The notes: generated by a model from the letters alone, not told the origin. Shown: positions 6,855-14,395, counted from the first letter of the stretch. The stretch is 27,406 nucleotides of DNA from Pseudomonadota bacterium (GCA_021325365.1 JAJPHF010000187.1:1-27406); one strand, 5' to 3'. Numbers and translations are program-made.

Positions 6855-7982
6855 ATGGAGCGTCGATGGGCGTTCGGTTCCCGGCGGGGCTGGCGGTGGG
6901 GTCTCGGGCTGCTGGCGCTGCTGCTGGCGCTGCCCGGGCCCGCGCTGGGCGCGGCGCCGGGCGGGGAGGGCGCGGGCGCGACCGGCCAGCCGGCGCGGGT
7001 AGCTAGCGCCGGTCCGGCCGGCGCGCCGGCCGGGCAAGAGCTGGCGCCGGTGCGCGTCGCGATGCAGTACATCATCAGCGACGCCGGCCTGCTGATCGCC
7101 GACGAGTTCGGCTACATGCGCGAGGCGGGCATCGACTTCCAGCCCGAGCGCGTGGACAACCTCGAGCTGCAGAGCGCGCTGGCCCAGGGCCAGATCGAGG
7201 TGGGCGGCATCGGCGTGACCGCCGCCGTGCTCAACGCCTACCTGCGGGGCGTGCGGCTGCACATCGTCGCCGACCGCGCCACGATCACGCCGGGCCACGG
7301 CTACCTGGCCCTGCTCGTGCGCAAGGACCTGGTGGACAGCGGCCAGGTGCGGAGCGTCGCCGACCTGCGCGGGCGCAAGGTGGCCAACCAGCCGCCGCTG
7401 TACGGCACGACGAGCTGGGCGCTGCTGGACAAGCTGCTCGAGATGAATGGCCTGGGCGAGGCCGACGTCGACCACGTCGCCCTCGGCTTCGCCGACCAGA
7501 ACGCGGCGCTCGCCGGGCAGACGATCGACGCCGCCTCCCAGACCGAGCCGGCGGTGACCGCGGCCGTCGCGAACGGGCTGGCGGTGCGCTTCGTGGGGTT
7601 CGACGAGGTGATCACGCCGTTCACCCTGGGCGGGATGGCCTACTCCCAGCCGTTCATCGCCCAGACGGACCTCGCCCGCCGCTTCATGGTCGCCTACCTG
7701 CGCGGCGTGCGCGCCTACCTTGACGCGTTCGACAAGAACCAGGGGCGTGCCCGGGTCGTCGACGTGCTCACGCGCAACACCGCCGTCAAGGACCCGGCGC
7801 TCTACGACCAGATGGTGCTGCCCTGGATCAACCCCGATGGGGCGTTTAGCCTGAACGGCTACCAGGAGGTCCAGGAGTACTTCGTCCGCCACGGCATCGT
7901 GCCGCAGACTATCGACCTCACCCAGCTCGTGGACAACTCCTTCGCCGACTGGGCGGCCGCGCAGCTCGGCCCCTACCAGTAG
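6855..7982 (+). CDS. ABC transporter substrate-binding protein, NitT/TauT (NMT1/THI5-like) type, non-lipidated
   Basis: The 375-residue product is an extracytoplasmic solute-binding protein. Residues 1-32 form a classical Sec signal (twin Arg-rich start, long Leu stretch, A-L-G cleavage site) with no lipobox Cys. An Ala/Gly-rich linker leads to the NMT1-like fold: two alpha/beta lobes with D-L-R-G-R-K-V at the lobe crossing and a G-G-x-G-V-T motif after the first lobe helix. The start at 6855 has AGGGGGAG directly upstream; an in-frame ATG at 6810 would add 15 residues. It is clearly paralogous to the 9737 gene: both contain V-A-D-R-A, V-R-K-D-L-x-D-S-G, A-D-L-R-G and an ending Q-L-V-D-x-S-F-A-D. 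Family members bind taurine, nitrate, bicarbonate, pyrimidine precursors or aromatics; this ligand is unknown. No permease or ATPase gene is nearby. Confidence 0.86.
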   Translation: MERRWAFGSRRGWRWGLGLLALLLALPGPALGAAPGGEGAGATGQPARVASAGPAGAPAGQELAPVRVAMQYIISDAGLLIADEFGYMREAGIDFQPERVDNLELQSALAQGQIEVGGIGVTAAVLNAYLRGVRLHIVADRATITPGHGYLALLVRKDLVDSGQVRSVADLRGRKVANQPPLYGTTSWALLDKLLEMNGLGEADVDHVALGFADQNAALAGQTIDAASQTEPAVTAAVANGLAVRFVGFDEVITPFTLGGMAYSQPFIAQTDLARRFMVAYLRGVRAYLDAFDKNQGRARVVDVLTRNTAVKDPALYDQMVLPWINPDGAFSLNGYQEVQEYFVRHGIVPQTIDLTQLVDNSFADWAAAQLGPYQ

Positions 7983-8003
7983 CGGCCTGGCGCCCGATCG
8001 CCG

Positions 8004-8735
8004 TTACTCCGCGCCGTGGCGGCCGCTGCCGCCGTGGAAGTCGGGGCGCTCGTAGTAGTGCGGGCCGTCGTAGATCTCGATGAGCAGCGAGTCCTCGAGC
8101 GCTTCCGTCGGGCCGTGCGGGTGGTCCTTGGGGTTCCAGTAGAACATCCCCGGCGTGAGGACGATGTTGCTGCGGGGATAGGCGTACTTGCCCTTCAGGC
8201 AGTACATGTACTGGTTCGAGGCGTGGATGTGCGGGCGGGGCACGCTCGAGCCCTTGGCGAAGCGGGCGAGAGCGATCGACGGCCCGTCGCGGTAGGCTTC
8301 CCAGAGCATCTTGATCTGCACGCCGGGGATGCGCTGCTGCTCCCAGCCCGTCTCATCCTCGGCCATCAGCACTAGCTCCTGGAGCTGGTCCGGCGCCATC
8401 TGCTGCAGGGCCGGGGCGACGTACTCCATCCGCTTCAGCTCGATCAGGCGGTTGCGGTAGGGCGTGCTGCCGACGTTGCGCACCTCGTGCGTCTCGCCGG
8501 GTGGGTAGAAGGTCACCTCGCCGGATCGCTCGACGACGCGCTGCACCGCGCCGGCGTCGTTGGTGGCGGCGATCTCGCCGCCCTCGAGTGTCACCACGAG
8601 AAACGGAAGCTGGTGGCGGTGCCGCGGCTGGGTCTGGCCGGGGGCCAGAGCGACCTCCCAGACGCGGACGTTGTTGTCCTCCATGACGAGCTGGTTGCCG
8701 ATCGGGCCAAGCGCTTCCTCGGCTGGCGTGCTCAC
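8004..8735 (-). CDS. Bicupin (two cupin domains)
   Basis: The 243-residue protein has two cupin barrels. In the first, H39, H41 and H83 (P-R-H-R-H and E-T-H-E-V) are likely metal ligands. In the second, H169-x-H171 is followed by Gln175 where cupin motif 1 usually has Glu, and H205/H207 (D-H-P-H-G-P) supply motif 2. Bicupins include gentisate and other ring-cleavage dioxygenases, oxalate decarboxylases and carbohydrate-binding proteins; none can be chosen here. GTG at 8735 is taken as the start because GGAGGG lies just before it. A longer frame to 8897 adds an Arg/Ala-rich, unconserved-looking stretch. It is convergent with the upstream solute-binding protein gene (21-base gap), suggesting a bidirectional end, although no hairpin was seen. 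Confidence 0.8.
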   Translation of the reverse strand: MSTPAEEALGPIGNQLVMEDNNVRVWEVALAPGQTQPRHRHQLPFLVVTLEGGEIAATNDAGAVQRVVERSGEVTFYPPGETHEVRNVGSTPYRNRLIELKRMEYVAPALQQMAPDQLQELVLMAEDETGWEQQRIPGVQIKMLWEAYRDGPSIALARFAKGSSVPRPHIHASNQYMYCLKGKYAYPRSNIVLTPGMFYWNPKDHPHGPTEALEDSLLIEIYDGPHYYERPDFHGGSGRHGAE

Positions 8736-8929
8736 GGGCCCTCCTTCGGCGCGCGTCGCTGCTCCGGTGCTCACGAGCGCGGCGGCCACGCGCGCCGGCC
8801 GAATCCTACACCGCGGCCGGCCCGGCGCGCCATCGAGCAGCCGACGGCTTGGGCGCACTGACGCTTGCATCCGCCCAATGAATAGCCACACAATCATTGA
8901 TAACTAAATCATGCTATGCGAGTCTGCCC

Positions 8930-9196
8930 ATGAAGACCATCGTCACGACTGTTACCCAGCGCGGCCAGGTTACGATCCCTGCAGAGGTACGACGACTGCT
9001 GAATCTTGGGCCGCGCAGCAAAGTGACTTTCGAGATCGACGGCGGGGAAGTGCGTCTGCATCCTGCCACCTTCACCCTTGAGTCAGCCTTCGGCTCCGTG
9101 GAGCCGCTCCATCGACCCGAGGATTACAAGGCGATTTCGCGAGAAGCGAAGGAAGCGCACGTCGATCGGACGGTGCGAAAGCTTCGCCGCAGATGA
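8930..9196 (+). CDS. vapB: AbrB/SpoVT-type antitoxin (VapB-like)
   Basis: This 88-residue protein has an N-terminal SpoVT-AbrB swapped-hairpin DNA-binding domain (T-x-R-G-Q-V-T-I-P-A-E-V-R-R-L-L-N-L, residues about 8-26). The basic C-terminal tail (E-A-H-V-D-R-T-V-R-K-L-R-R-R) would wrap the toxin. Its TGA overlaps the toxin ATG (ATGA at 9193-9196), the classic arrangement for coupled antitoxin-toxin translation. ATG 8930 is chosen because homology begins there; an upstream ATG at 8897 would add 11 residues. The 40 bases upstream are distinctly AT-rich against the surroundings and contain a small dyad, ATCA-T-TGAT (8893-8901), a candidate autoregulatory operator. Base composition differs from neighbours, suggesting acquisition. 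Confidence 0.85.
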   Translation: MKTIVTTVTQRGQVTIPAEVRRLLNLGPRSKVTFEIDGGEVRLHPATFTLESAFGSVEPLHRPEDYKAISREAKEAHVDRTVRKLRRR

Positions 9197-9609
9197 GATT
9201 CCTCGACACTAACATCATCCTGCGTTACCTGACCGGGGACGATCCGGCGAAGGCATCGGCCTGCTTCGACCTATTCCAGCGACTGAAGGAGGGAAGCGAG
9301 GTCGTCGTCACCTGTGAGGCGATCATCACCGAGGTCGTCTACGTCCTGTCGTCGCGAGCACACTATGACTTGTCACGAGCGGACATCGGTGCCCGGCTGG
9401 TTCCGCTCCTGGCTGTACGTGGTCTGCGACTCGCGCGCAAGCGGCTCTACCTGCGAGCGCTGGATCTCTACGTGGCCCACTCCCTCCTGGACTTCGAGGA
9501 CGCGCTGACCATCGCCTACATGGAGAGTGAGGGCATCCGCGAGCTGTACAGCTACGATACGGACTTCGATCGGGTGGCCGGCGTAGTCCGTATCGAGCCG
9601 CGCTCATAG
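9193..9609 (+). CDS. vapC: PIN-domain ribonuclease toxin (VapC-like)
   Basis: The 138-residue product is a PIN-domain protein. The acidic residues expected for the Mg2+ site are visible: D5 in F-L-D-T-N-I-I-L-R, E47 in I-I-T-E-V-V-Y, D100/D103 in L-L-D-F-E-D-A, and D122/D124 in Y-D-T-D-F-D. VapC enzymes cleave RNA, often tRNA or 23S rRNA, when released from VapB; the target here is unknown. The length is normal for the family and nothing is truncated, so the toxin looks functional. It overlaps the antitoxin by four bases. The pair lies between a bicupin gene and the second solute-binding protein gene, apparently as an inserted module, though no insertion boundary repeats were found. Confidence 0.87.
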   Translation: MRFLDTNIILRYLTGDDPAKASACFDLFQRLKEGSEVVVTCEAIITEVVYVLSSRAHYDLSRADIGARLVPLLAVRGLRLARKRLYLRALDLYVAHSLLDFEDALTIAYMESEGIRELYSYDTDFDRVAGVVRIEPRS

Positions 9610-9679
9610 GAGCGCAGCGTCGAAGTGCTCCGCGCTCATGCAATCCTCATCTGCTACTCATGCTGTCGTCATCGGTGAG

Positions 9680-9688
9680 TGGCATAAT
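9680..9688 (+). promoter_or_regulatory. Extended -10 promoter for the solute-binding lipoprotein at 9737
   Basis: TGG followed by CATAAT (9683-9688, 5/6 to consensus) forms an extended -10 element. It lies about 48 bases upstream of the ATG at 9737. No convincing -35 hexamer is present, which extended -10 promoters tolerate. It would separate expression of the lipoprotein from the toxin-antitoxin pair. Confidence 0.4.
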
Positions 9689-9736
9689 GTGCTGATCCGG
9701 CGGACAGCGCTCGCCGCGGCTCGGGAGGAGAGGCTC

Positions 9737-10906
9737 ATGAGCGGACGATCTCGGCGGACGGCTTCGCGGGCGGTTCTCTCGCGTCGCGCGCTACTGCGGG
9801 GCGGGCTCGGTCTCCTCGCCGTTCCGGCGCTGGCCGGCTGCACCCGGTCGTCGGCCGGGCCGGCGGCGGCGTCGGCCTCCTCGACCGCTGCCAGTCCCAC
9901 CAGCGCGCCGACCGCGGCCGCGCCGGCGGCGACCGCGGCGTCCCTGCCGCCGAGCCCCAACCGCCCGGTGGCCCAGGTGACGCTCGGCGTCCTGGGCACC
10001 AGCTCCGACGTCGTGTTCTTCTACCCCGACGAGCAGGGCTGGTTCGAGCACATGAAGATCGACGTACAGTTCGAGCGCTTCGACTCCGGCGGGCGGATGG
10101 TCTCCTCGCTGGCCGCCAACCAGATCCAGATCGGCGGCGGCTCGCCCAGCGTGGGCCTGTACAACGCCATCGCCCGCGGCGTGGACGTGAAGCTCGTCGC
10201 CGACCGCGCGTCCGGCGCGCCCGGCTACATTCTCTTCGTCCGTAAGGACCTGGCCGATAGCGGCGCGATCCGCGACTGGGCCGATCTGCGCGGCAAGAAG
10301 ATCGCCATCGCCGTCAAGGGAACCACGGCCGAGGTGTGCGTCGGCGGCGCCCTGGAGAAGGGCGGGCTGACCATGGCCGACGCCGACGTCATCGAGATCC
10401 CGTATGCCGACCAGGTCACGGCGCTCTCGACTGGCGCGATCGACATGGGCGTGGCGCCGGAGCCCTGGCCGACGATTGCCGTGGGCCGCGGCGTCGCCAC
10501 GAAGTGGCACACGGCCTACGACGTCAATCCACACCAGGAGGGCTCGGTGCTGATGTACACGGGCCAGTTCATCGAGGAGCAGCCGGACGTGGCCCGCGAC
10601 TTCATGGTCGCCTTCCTGATGGGCGTGCGCTACTACAACGACGCGGTCGTGAAGAAGCAGCCGGACAAGCTGGCCGCGATCAAGAAGACGGTCCTGGAGC
10701 GCACGAGCATCAAGGACCCCGACCTGCTCGACCGCGCCGAGTGGACGCACGTCGACCCGAACGGCGTCCTCGACCGGATCGGGCTCGAGCACGACTACCA
10801 GTGGTTCCGCGAGCACGGCGGGCTGACGGAGAGCATCGACCTCGACCAGCTCGTCGACACGAGCTTTGCCGACTACGCCATCTCCGTCCTCGGCACCTAT
10901 AGCTGA
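9737..10906 (+). CDS. ABC transporter substrate-binding lipoprotein, NitT/TauT type, Tat-like signal
   Basis: This 389-residue solute-binding protein begins with a twin-arginine-like signal (S-R-R-A-L-L-R-G, Arg16-Arg17) ending in a lipobox A-L-A-G-C (Cys35). It would thus be exported and lipid-anchored, possibly already folded. A Ser/Ala/Thr-rich linker (about 36-75) precedes the NMT1/THI5-like domain. ATG 9737 is chosen because GGAGGAG lies 6 bases upstream; an upstream ATG at 9638 would displace the signal peptide. Strong shared motifs with the 6855 gene (V-A-D-R-A, V-R-K-D-L, A-D-L-R-G, and the Q-L-V-D-x-S-F-A-D ending) mark them as paralogues. It faces the hydantoinase B-type gene, with only 10 bases between stop codons. 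The ligand is not inferable and no membrane transporter genes accompany it. Confidence 0.88.
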   Translation: MSGRSRRTASRAVLSRRALLRGGLGLLAVPALAGCTRSSAGPAAASASSTAASPTSAPTAAAPAATAASLPPSPNRPVAQVTLGVLGTSSDVVFFYPDEQGWFEHMKIDVQFERFDSGGRMVSSLAANQIQIGGGSPSVGLYNAIARGVDVKLVADRASGAPGYILFVRKDLADSGAIRDWADLRGKKIAIAVKGTTAEVCVGGALEKGGLTMADADVIEIPYADQVTALSTGAIDMGVAPEPWPTIAVGRGVATKWHTAYDVNPHQEGSVLMYTGQFIEEQPDVARDFMVAFLMGVRYYNDAVVKKQPDKLAAIKKTVLERTSIKDPDLLDRAEWTHVDPNGVLDRIGLEHDYQWFREHGGLTESIDLDQLVDTSFADYAISVLGTYS

Positions 10907-10916
10907 GCCCGAGGCG

Positions 10917-12728
10917 TTACTCGAAGTAGTCGCCGCGGTGGAACAGCTTGGTGGCGCGGCGCGTGGCGCGGCGGCGCTCGGCGGTGGCGCGCTCGTCGAC
11001 GGCGAGGGTTTCCGGGTCGAGGACCACGCCGTAGTCGTCGTGGGCGCTGCCCACGCTCACGAAGCCGTCGCGCACGTCCTGGGCGACGACCTCGGCCGGA
11101 CGGTCGTAGGGGTGGCCCCAGCCGCCGCCGCCCGAGGTGGCGAAGCGCAGCAGGTCGCCCTGCCGCATCACCGTGCCGTCGGAGAGCGCCTCGACTCGCC
11201 GCTCGTCCGGCTGGCCGGGGTTGATCGTCACGCCGCCGCCGCGGCCGGCCACCCCGCCGTTCACGCCGTAGGGCGGGAAGTGCACGTTGTCCAGCCGCGA
11301 GCCGAGCACCGCCTCCTCGGCCAGCAGCCGCACCTCGCGCACGACGCCGCAGCCGCCGCGGTAGCGCCCCGGGCCGCCGGAGTCGGTGTTGATGGCGTAG
11401 CGCTCGACGCGCAGCGGGAAGCGATCGGCCACGTACTCCGCCGGGTAGTTCTTCTGGCCCATGCCGTAGATCGCGTCGTGGCCGTCGGCGAACGGCCGCG
11501 CGCCGTGCCCCACCGCCACGCCGTCGGTGCAAAGGAAGTACTGCCCCGTCTCGCGGTCGATGCCGCGCAGCAGGTACAGCGAGTAGGCGGCCGACGCCGC
11601 CGGGCTCTGGCCGCCCGCGGCCCGCGCCAGGATGCCCATCACCGCCATCTGCAGCCGCACGTTGGTCTGGCCGCGGCTGCCCAGCGCGGCTGGCCAGCGC
11701 GGCTGCAGGATGCTCCCCTCGCGCAGCAGCACGTCGTCCAGGGCGACGATGCTGCCGGCGTTGTGCATCAGGCTCGGCTCGCGGCCGAGCAGGTACAGCG
11801 CCAGCGAGAACTTCGGGATGCTGTGGTGCATCAGGAAGTTGGCCGGGCCGCGCGTCTGGTCGTCGCTCTCGCGGGCGTCGAGGGTGAGGCGGCCGTCCCG
11901 GTGAGTGAGCGTCAGGCGGATCCAGGCCGGCCGGCCGGTCACGCCGTCGTTGTCCAGCGCCTCGGCGAAGGAGTAAGTGCCCTCGGGCACCATCGCGGTC
12001 ACCGCGCGGCGCACGTAGCGGGCGGTCTGCTCGCGCAGGGCGTAGAAGGCGTCGGCCACGGTCTGGCGGCCGAAGCGCTGGCACAGCTCGACCACGCGCC
12101 GCTCGCCAAGCTGGGCGGCGGCCATGATCGCGCGGACGTCGTTGCGCATGATGTCGGGGAAGCGGGTGTTGGCGAGGAAGATGCGGAACGCTTCGTCGTT
12201 GAGCACGCCCTCGCGGTAGATGCGGATCGGCGGGACGATCGTGCCCTCGTGGAAGATCTCGGTGGCGTCGGGCGAGAGGCTGCCGGCGCGGGTGCCGCCG
12301 ATGTCCCAGAAGTGGCCCTTGGCCTGGGAGAAGGCGACGATCTCGCCGTCGACGAAGATCGGCACGATGTACTGCATGTCCGGCGAGTGGGTGACGCCGC
12401 CGTTCGAGCCGTAGCAGTCGTTGTACCAGTACAGGTCGCCGGGCCGCATCGTCTCGATGGGATAGTAGTGGAAGACGGCGTCCATCACGTTGCCGTAGCT
12501 GGGGTGGTTGTTGCCCACCACCACGCCGCCGTCGCGGGCGTAGATGCCGACGAAGTAGTCCTTCTTCTCGTGGATAAAGGGCGACATCGTCGTGCGCTCG
12601 ATGGCGTTCTCCATCTCGGCCTGGAGCGCGCGCAGGCCGCCCTTGACCAGCTCGACGGTGATCGGGTCGACCGTGCCGTGCGGTACCAGCGGCTGCGCGA
12701 CCCACGGGGCATCGGCGATCTGAACCAC
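10917..12728 (-). CDS. hyuB: Hydantoinase B/oxoprolinase family protein (HyuB-type subunit)
   Basis: The 603-residue product is a hydantoinase B/oxoprolinase family subunit. Early D-P-I-T-V-E-L-V-K-G-G-L and A-I-E-R-T-T-M-S-P, then D-Y-F-V-G-I-Y-A-R-D-G-G are typical. So are H-S-P-D-M-Q-Y, a central Q-x-K-G-H-F-W-D-I-G-G segment, and the glycine-rich end (D-S-G-G-P-G-R-Y-R-G-G, G-D-L-L-R-F-A-T-S-G-G-G-G-W-G). Family members form complexes with a HyuA-type ATPase subunit to open hydantoin or oxoproline rings or to carboxylate ketones. No HyuA gene is in the window, so its partner is elsewhere or missing. GTG 12728 is taken as the start because GGGAGG lies 8 bases upstream and a good promoter follows further up; the frame extends to 12839 with unconserved-looking Arg/Gly residues. 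The predicted location is cytoplasmic. Confidence 0.87.
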   Translation of the reverse strand: MVQIADAPWVAQPLVPHGTVDPITVELVKGGLRALQAEMENAIERTTMSPFIHEKKDYFVGIYARDGGVVVGNNHPSYGNVMDAVFHYYPIETMRPGDLYWYNDCYGSNGGVTHSPDMQYIVPIFVDGEIVAFSQAKGHFWDIGGTRAGSLSPDATEIFHEGTIVPPIRIYREGVLNDEAFRIFLANTRFPDIMRNDVRAIMAAAQLGERRVVELCQRFGRQTVADAFYALREQTARYVRRAVTAMVPEGTYSFAEALDNDGVTGRPAWIRLTLTHRDGRLTLDARESDDQTRGPANFLMHHSIPKFSLALYLLGREPSLMHNAGSIVALDDVLLREGSILQPRWPAALGSRGQTNVRLQMAVMGILARAAGGQSPAASAAYSLYLLRGIDRETGQYFLCTDGVAVGHGARPFADGHDAIYGMGQKNYPAEYVADRFPLRVERYAINTDSGGPGRYRGGCGVVREVRLLAEEAVLGSRLDNVHFPPYGVNGGVAGRGGGVTINPGQPDERRVEALSDGTVMRQGDLLRFATSGGGGWGHPYDRPAEVVAQDVRDGFVSVGSAHDDYGVVLDPETLAVDERATAERRRATRRATKLFHRGDYFE

Positions 12729-12790
12729 CGCTCGCACCTCCCGCGGCCCAGGGTCCCGTCGCGCGTGCCCCGGCCGCCACCTACCGCCGC

Positions 12791-12820
12791 ATTGTCCGCG
12801 CCCCGCCCGCCTCCCGTCAA
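12791..12820 (-). promoter_or_regulatory. Sigma70-type promoter for the hydantoinase B-type gene
   Basis: On the minus strand TTGACG (12820-12815, 5/6), an 18-base spacer and GACAAT (12796-12791, 4/6) precede the GTG at 12728. The expected leader is about 55 bases. It lies inside the longer reading frame to 12839, supporting the shorter start. Confidence 0.5.
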
Positions 12821-12870
12821 CCCGGCGTCCCGCCGGCAACGGACGGCCTGGTGCGCAACCCTAGCACGCT

Positions 12871-12964
12871 TGCTTCCCGCATGGGGAAGAGGGTTGGGAG
12901 GTAGGTGAGCCGTCGCCTAGCTCCTCTCTCCCTTCCCGCGCCGGGAGGGGGCCGGGGGTAGGTC
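12871..12964. repeat. Two tandem copies of a GC-rich palindromic intergenic element
   Basis: Two related segments lie between the Pro/Thr-repeat protein and the hydantoinase B-type gene. One is about 12871-12907, beginning CTTCCCGC; the other about 12930-12964, also beginning CTTCCCGC. Each folds near its start (CTTCCC with GGGAAG; CCCTTCCCG with CGGGAGGG) and ends with a G-rich run and GTAGGT. They look like copies of a dispersed palindromic element of a kind I recall in Chloroflexota genomes, and the second could act as a transcription terminator for the minus-strand gene ending at 12963. Copy number elsewhere cannot be seen here. Confidence 0.45.
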
Positions 12965-14351
12965 ACCTCTGGCGCGGCGCGATGCCGCTAACCGTGGCCG
13001 GCGAGGCAGCCGTCTGGCTGGCGCAGGTGTGCGCCGCTTCCTGGGGCGTGCAGACGCGCGTTACCAGCGGCGGGCCGGCGTCCTGCTCGACGCACAGGTT
13101 CTGGTCGACGGTGCAGGCGCTGGCGGCGGTCGGCTCGCCGGCCAGCAGGCAGGAGCGGAAGGCGTCGCAGCGCTGGCTGGCCGCGCGCGGCACCGCCAGG
13201 CGGACGGCGCTGCTGCCGTCGGTGGCCGCCGGCTGCAGGCGGTAGTAGCCGGGCAGCGCCGCGGCGTACAGCCCCGGCACGTCGACCGGGATGGCGATCT
13301 GCAGGCCGTCGGGGGCGACCACGCCGCGCGCTGCCACCTCCTGCCAGCCCGCGTCGGTCTGACGGTAGAGGCGCGCCTCGGCGCCCGGCGCCACCGGCTG
13401 CCGCGCCGGCACCAGGAGCACGACCGGCGCGGCGAGCAGGCTCGGGCCGACCGCCTCGACGACCGCCGCCCACCAGCCGCCCGGCTCGACGCTCGCCGGC
13501 GGGTCCGCCTCGCCGCCGACGACGCGCACCGACCAGGTCGCGGGCGTTCCCGCGGCCCCATCGGGGACCGCGGCCAGGACGCCGCTGTCGCCGAGCGTCT
13601 CGAGCACGCTACTGCCCTGCACCGAGACGGCGAGCGGCGCCGCCGGCCCGACCGGCGTGAGCTGGGCCGCAAGGCGGGCGCGCACCTCGCCGGCCGGCGG
13701 GCCGCTCCAGGTGACGCGGGCCTCGACGGCGCCGGCCCGGCCGCCGCGCACGGTGACGCTGAACGGCCCGACGTAGCTGTTCGGCGGCGCCGCCGCCCGC
13801 CAGGTCGCGCGTCCGTTGTCGGCGCCGAGCCAGAGCAGGGCCGGCCGCGCCTCCAGCGCCTCGACGACCGCGCTCCCAGCCGGCAGCGTCAGCTCGACGC
13901 GCACCTCGTCGAGGCCGCGGTCGGGGGGCAGCGCCAGGGTGAGGCTGTACTGCATGCCGTCGCCCGCCGGCCGCGCTGTGAGCAGCGGGAGCGGCGCGAC
14001 CGCGAGTCCCGCCACCGCGGTCGGCTCCTGGGCGACCGATGGGCTCGTCGCCGGCGGCTGGGCGGCGGGGCTGGCGCCTGGCCCCTGCGCCGCCCCAGGG
14101 GTGGCGGTCGACTCCGGCGCGCCGGTGGGAGTGGTGGGCCCCTGCGCGACCGCAGAGGTATTGATCGGCTCCTGGGCGGCGACCGGAGTGGCGGTGGGCT
14201 CCTGGGCGACCGCGGGGGTGGCGGTCGGCTCCTGGGCGGCGGCGCCGGTGAGAAGGTGGCCCGGCGCGGCGGGCGCCAGGTCCGCGCCCAGGAGTAGTGC
14301 CAGGCCGACGAGCGCGACCGCGAGCCGCCGCGCCGCGCTACGCACTCGCAA
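12963..14351 (-). CDS. Secreted protein with Ala-Gln-Glu-Pro-Thr repeats and a six-cysteine tail, unknown function
   Basis: I do not recognise this 462-residue protein. It has an N-terminal Sec signal (two Arg, then A-V-A-L-V-G-L-A-L-L-L-G). A low-complexity region at about residues 38-110 contains repeated A-Q-E-P-T-A-T-P-like units. A long, beta-rich middle (about 110-390) follows, with alternating hydrophobic strands resembling adhesin or NEAT-like immunoglobulin folds, but no family is evident. The C-terminal 70 residues hold six cysteines (395, 401, 413, 420, 434, 443), suggesting three disulfides outside the cell. The start is TTG 14351, with GGGAGG 10 bases upstream; a GTG at 14345 is possible. 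A good promoter lies just upstream. No LPxTG-type anchor or C-terminal membrane segment is seen, so secretion rather than anchoring is likely. Confidence 0.7.
   Translation of the reverse strand: MRVRSAARRLAVALVGLALLLGADLAPAAPGHLLTGAAAQEPTATPAVAQEPTATPVAAQEPINTSAVAQGPTTPTGAPESTATPGAAQGPGASPAAQPPATSPSVAQEPTAVAGLAVAPLPLLTARPAGDGMQYSLTLALPPDRGLDEVRVELTLPAGSAVVEALEARPALLWLGADNGRATWRAAAPPNSYVGPFSVTVRGGRAGAVEARVTWSGPPAGEVRARLAAQLTPVGPAAPLAVSVQGSSVLETLGDSGVLAAVPDGAAGTPATWSVRVVGGEADPPASVEPGGWWAAVVEAVGPSLLAAPVVLLVPARQPVAPGAEARLYRQTDAGWQEVAARGVVAPDGLQIAIPVDVPGLYAAALPGYYRLQPAATDGSSAVRLAVPRAASQRCDAFRSCLLAGEPTAASACTVDQNLCVEQDAGPPLVTRVCTPQEAAHTCASQTAASPATVSGIAPRQR
14163..14252 (-). repeat. Three tandem 30-base units encoding the A-Q-E-P-T repeats
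   Basis: The core GGCTCCTGGGCG recurs at 14167, 14197 and 14227 with an exact 30-base period, so each unit encodes ten residues of the secreted protein. A more distant copy of the core lies at 14023. Units differ by a few bases, indicating older duplications, and the array could expand or shrink in frame. Confidence 0.7.
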
Positions 14352-14395
14352 GGGCAGGGTCCCTCCCGTCAGGATCGCGCACTCGCGCCGCGGGC

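Noticed and set aside
8736..8897. N-terminal extension of the bicupin
   Set aside because: Arg/Ala-rich with no cupin similarity; GTG 8735 has GGAGGG next to it.
12729..12839. N-terminal extension of the hydantoinase B-type protein
   Set aside because: It contains the promoter TTGACG-N18-GACAAT and unconserved Arg/Gly residues; the GTG at 12728 has the ribosome-binding site.
10866..12908. Long open frame on the plus strand, 680 residues
   Set aside because: It is antisense to the hydantoinase B-type gene and its residue content (Val/Ala/His/Arg/Gly-rich) is typical of GC-rich shadow frames, with no recognisable domain.
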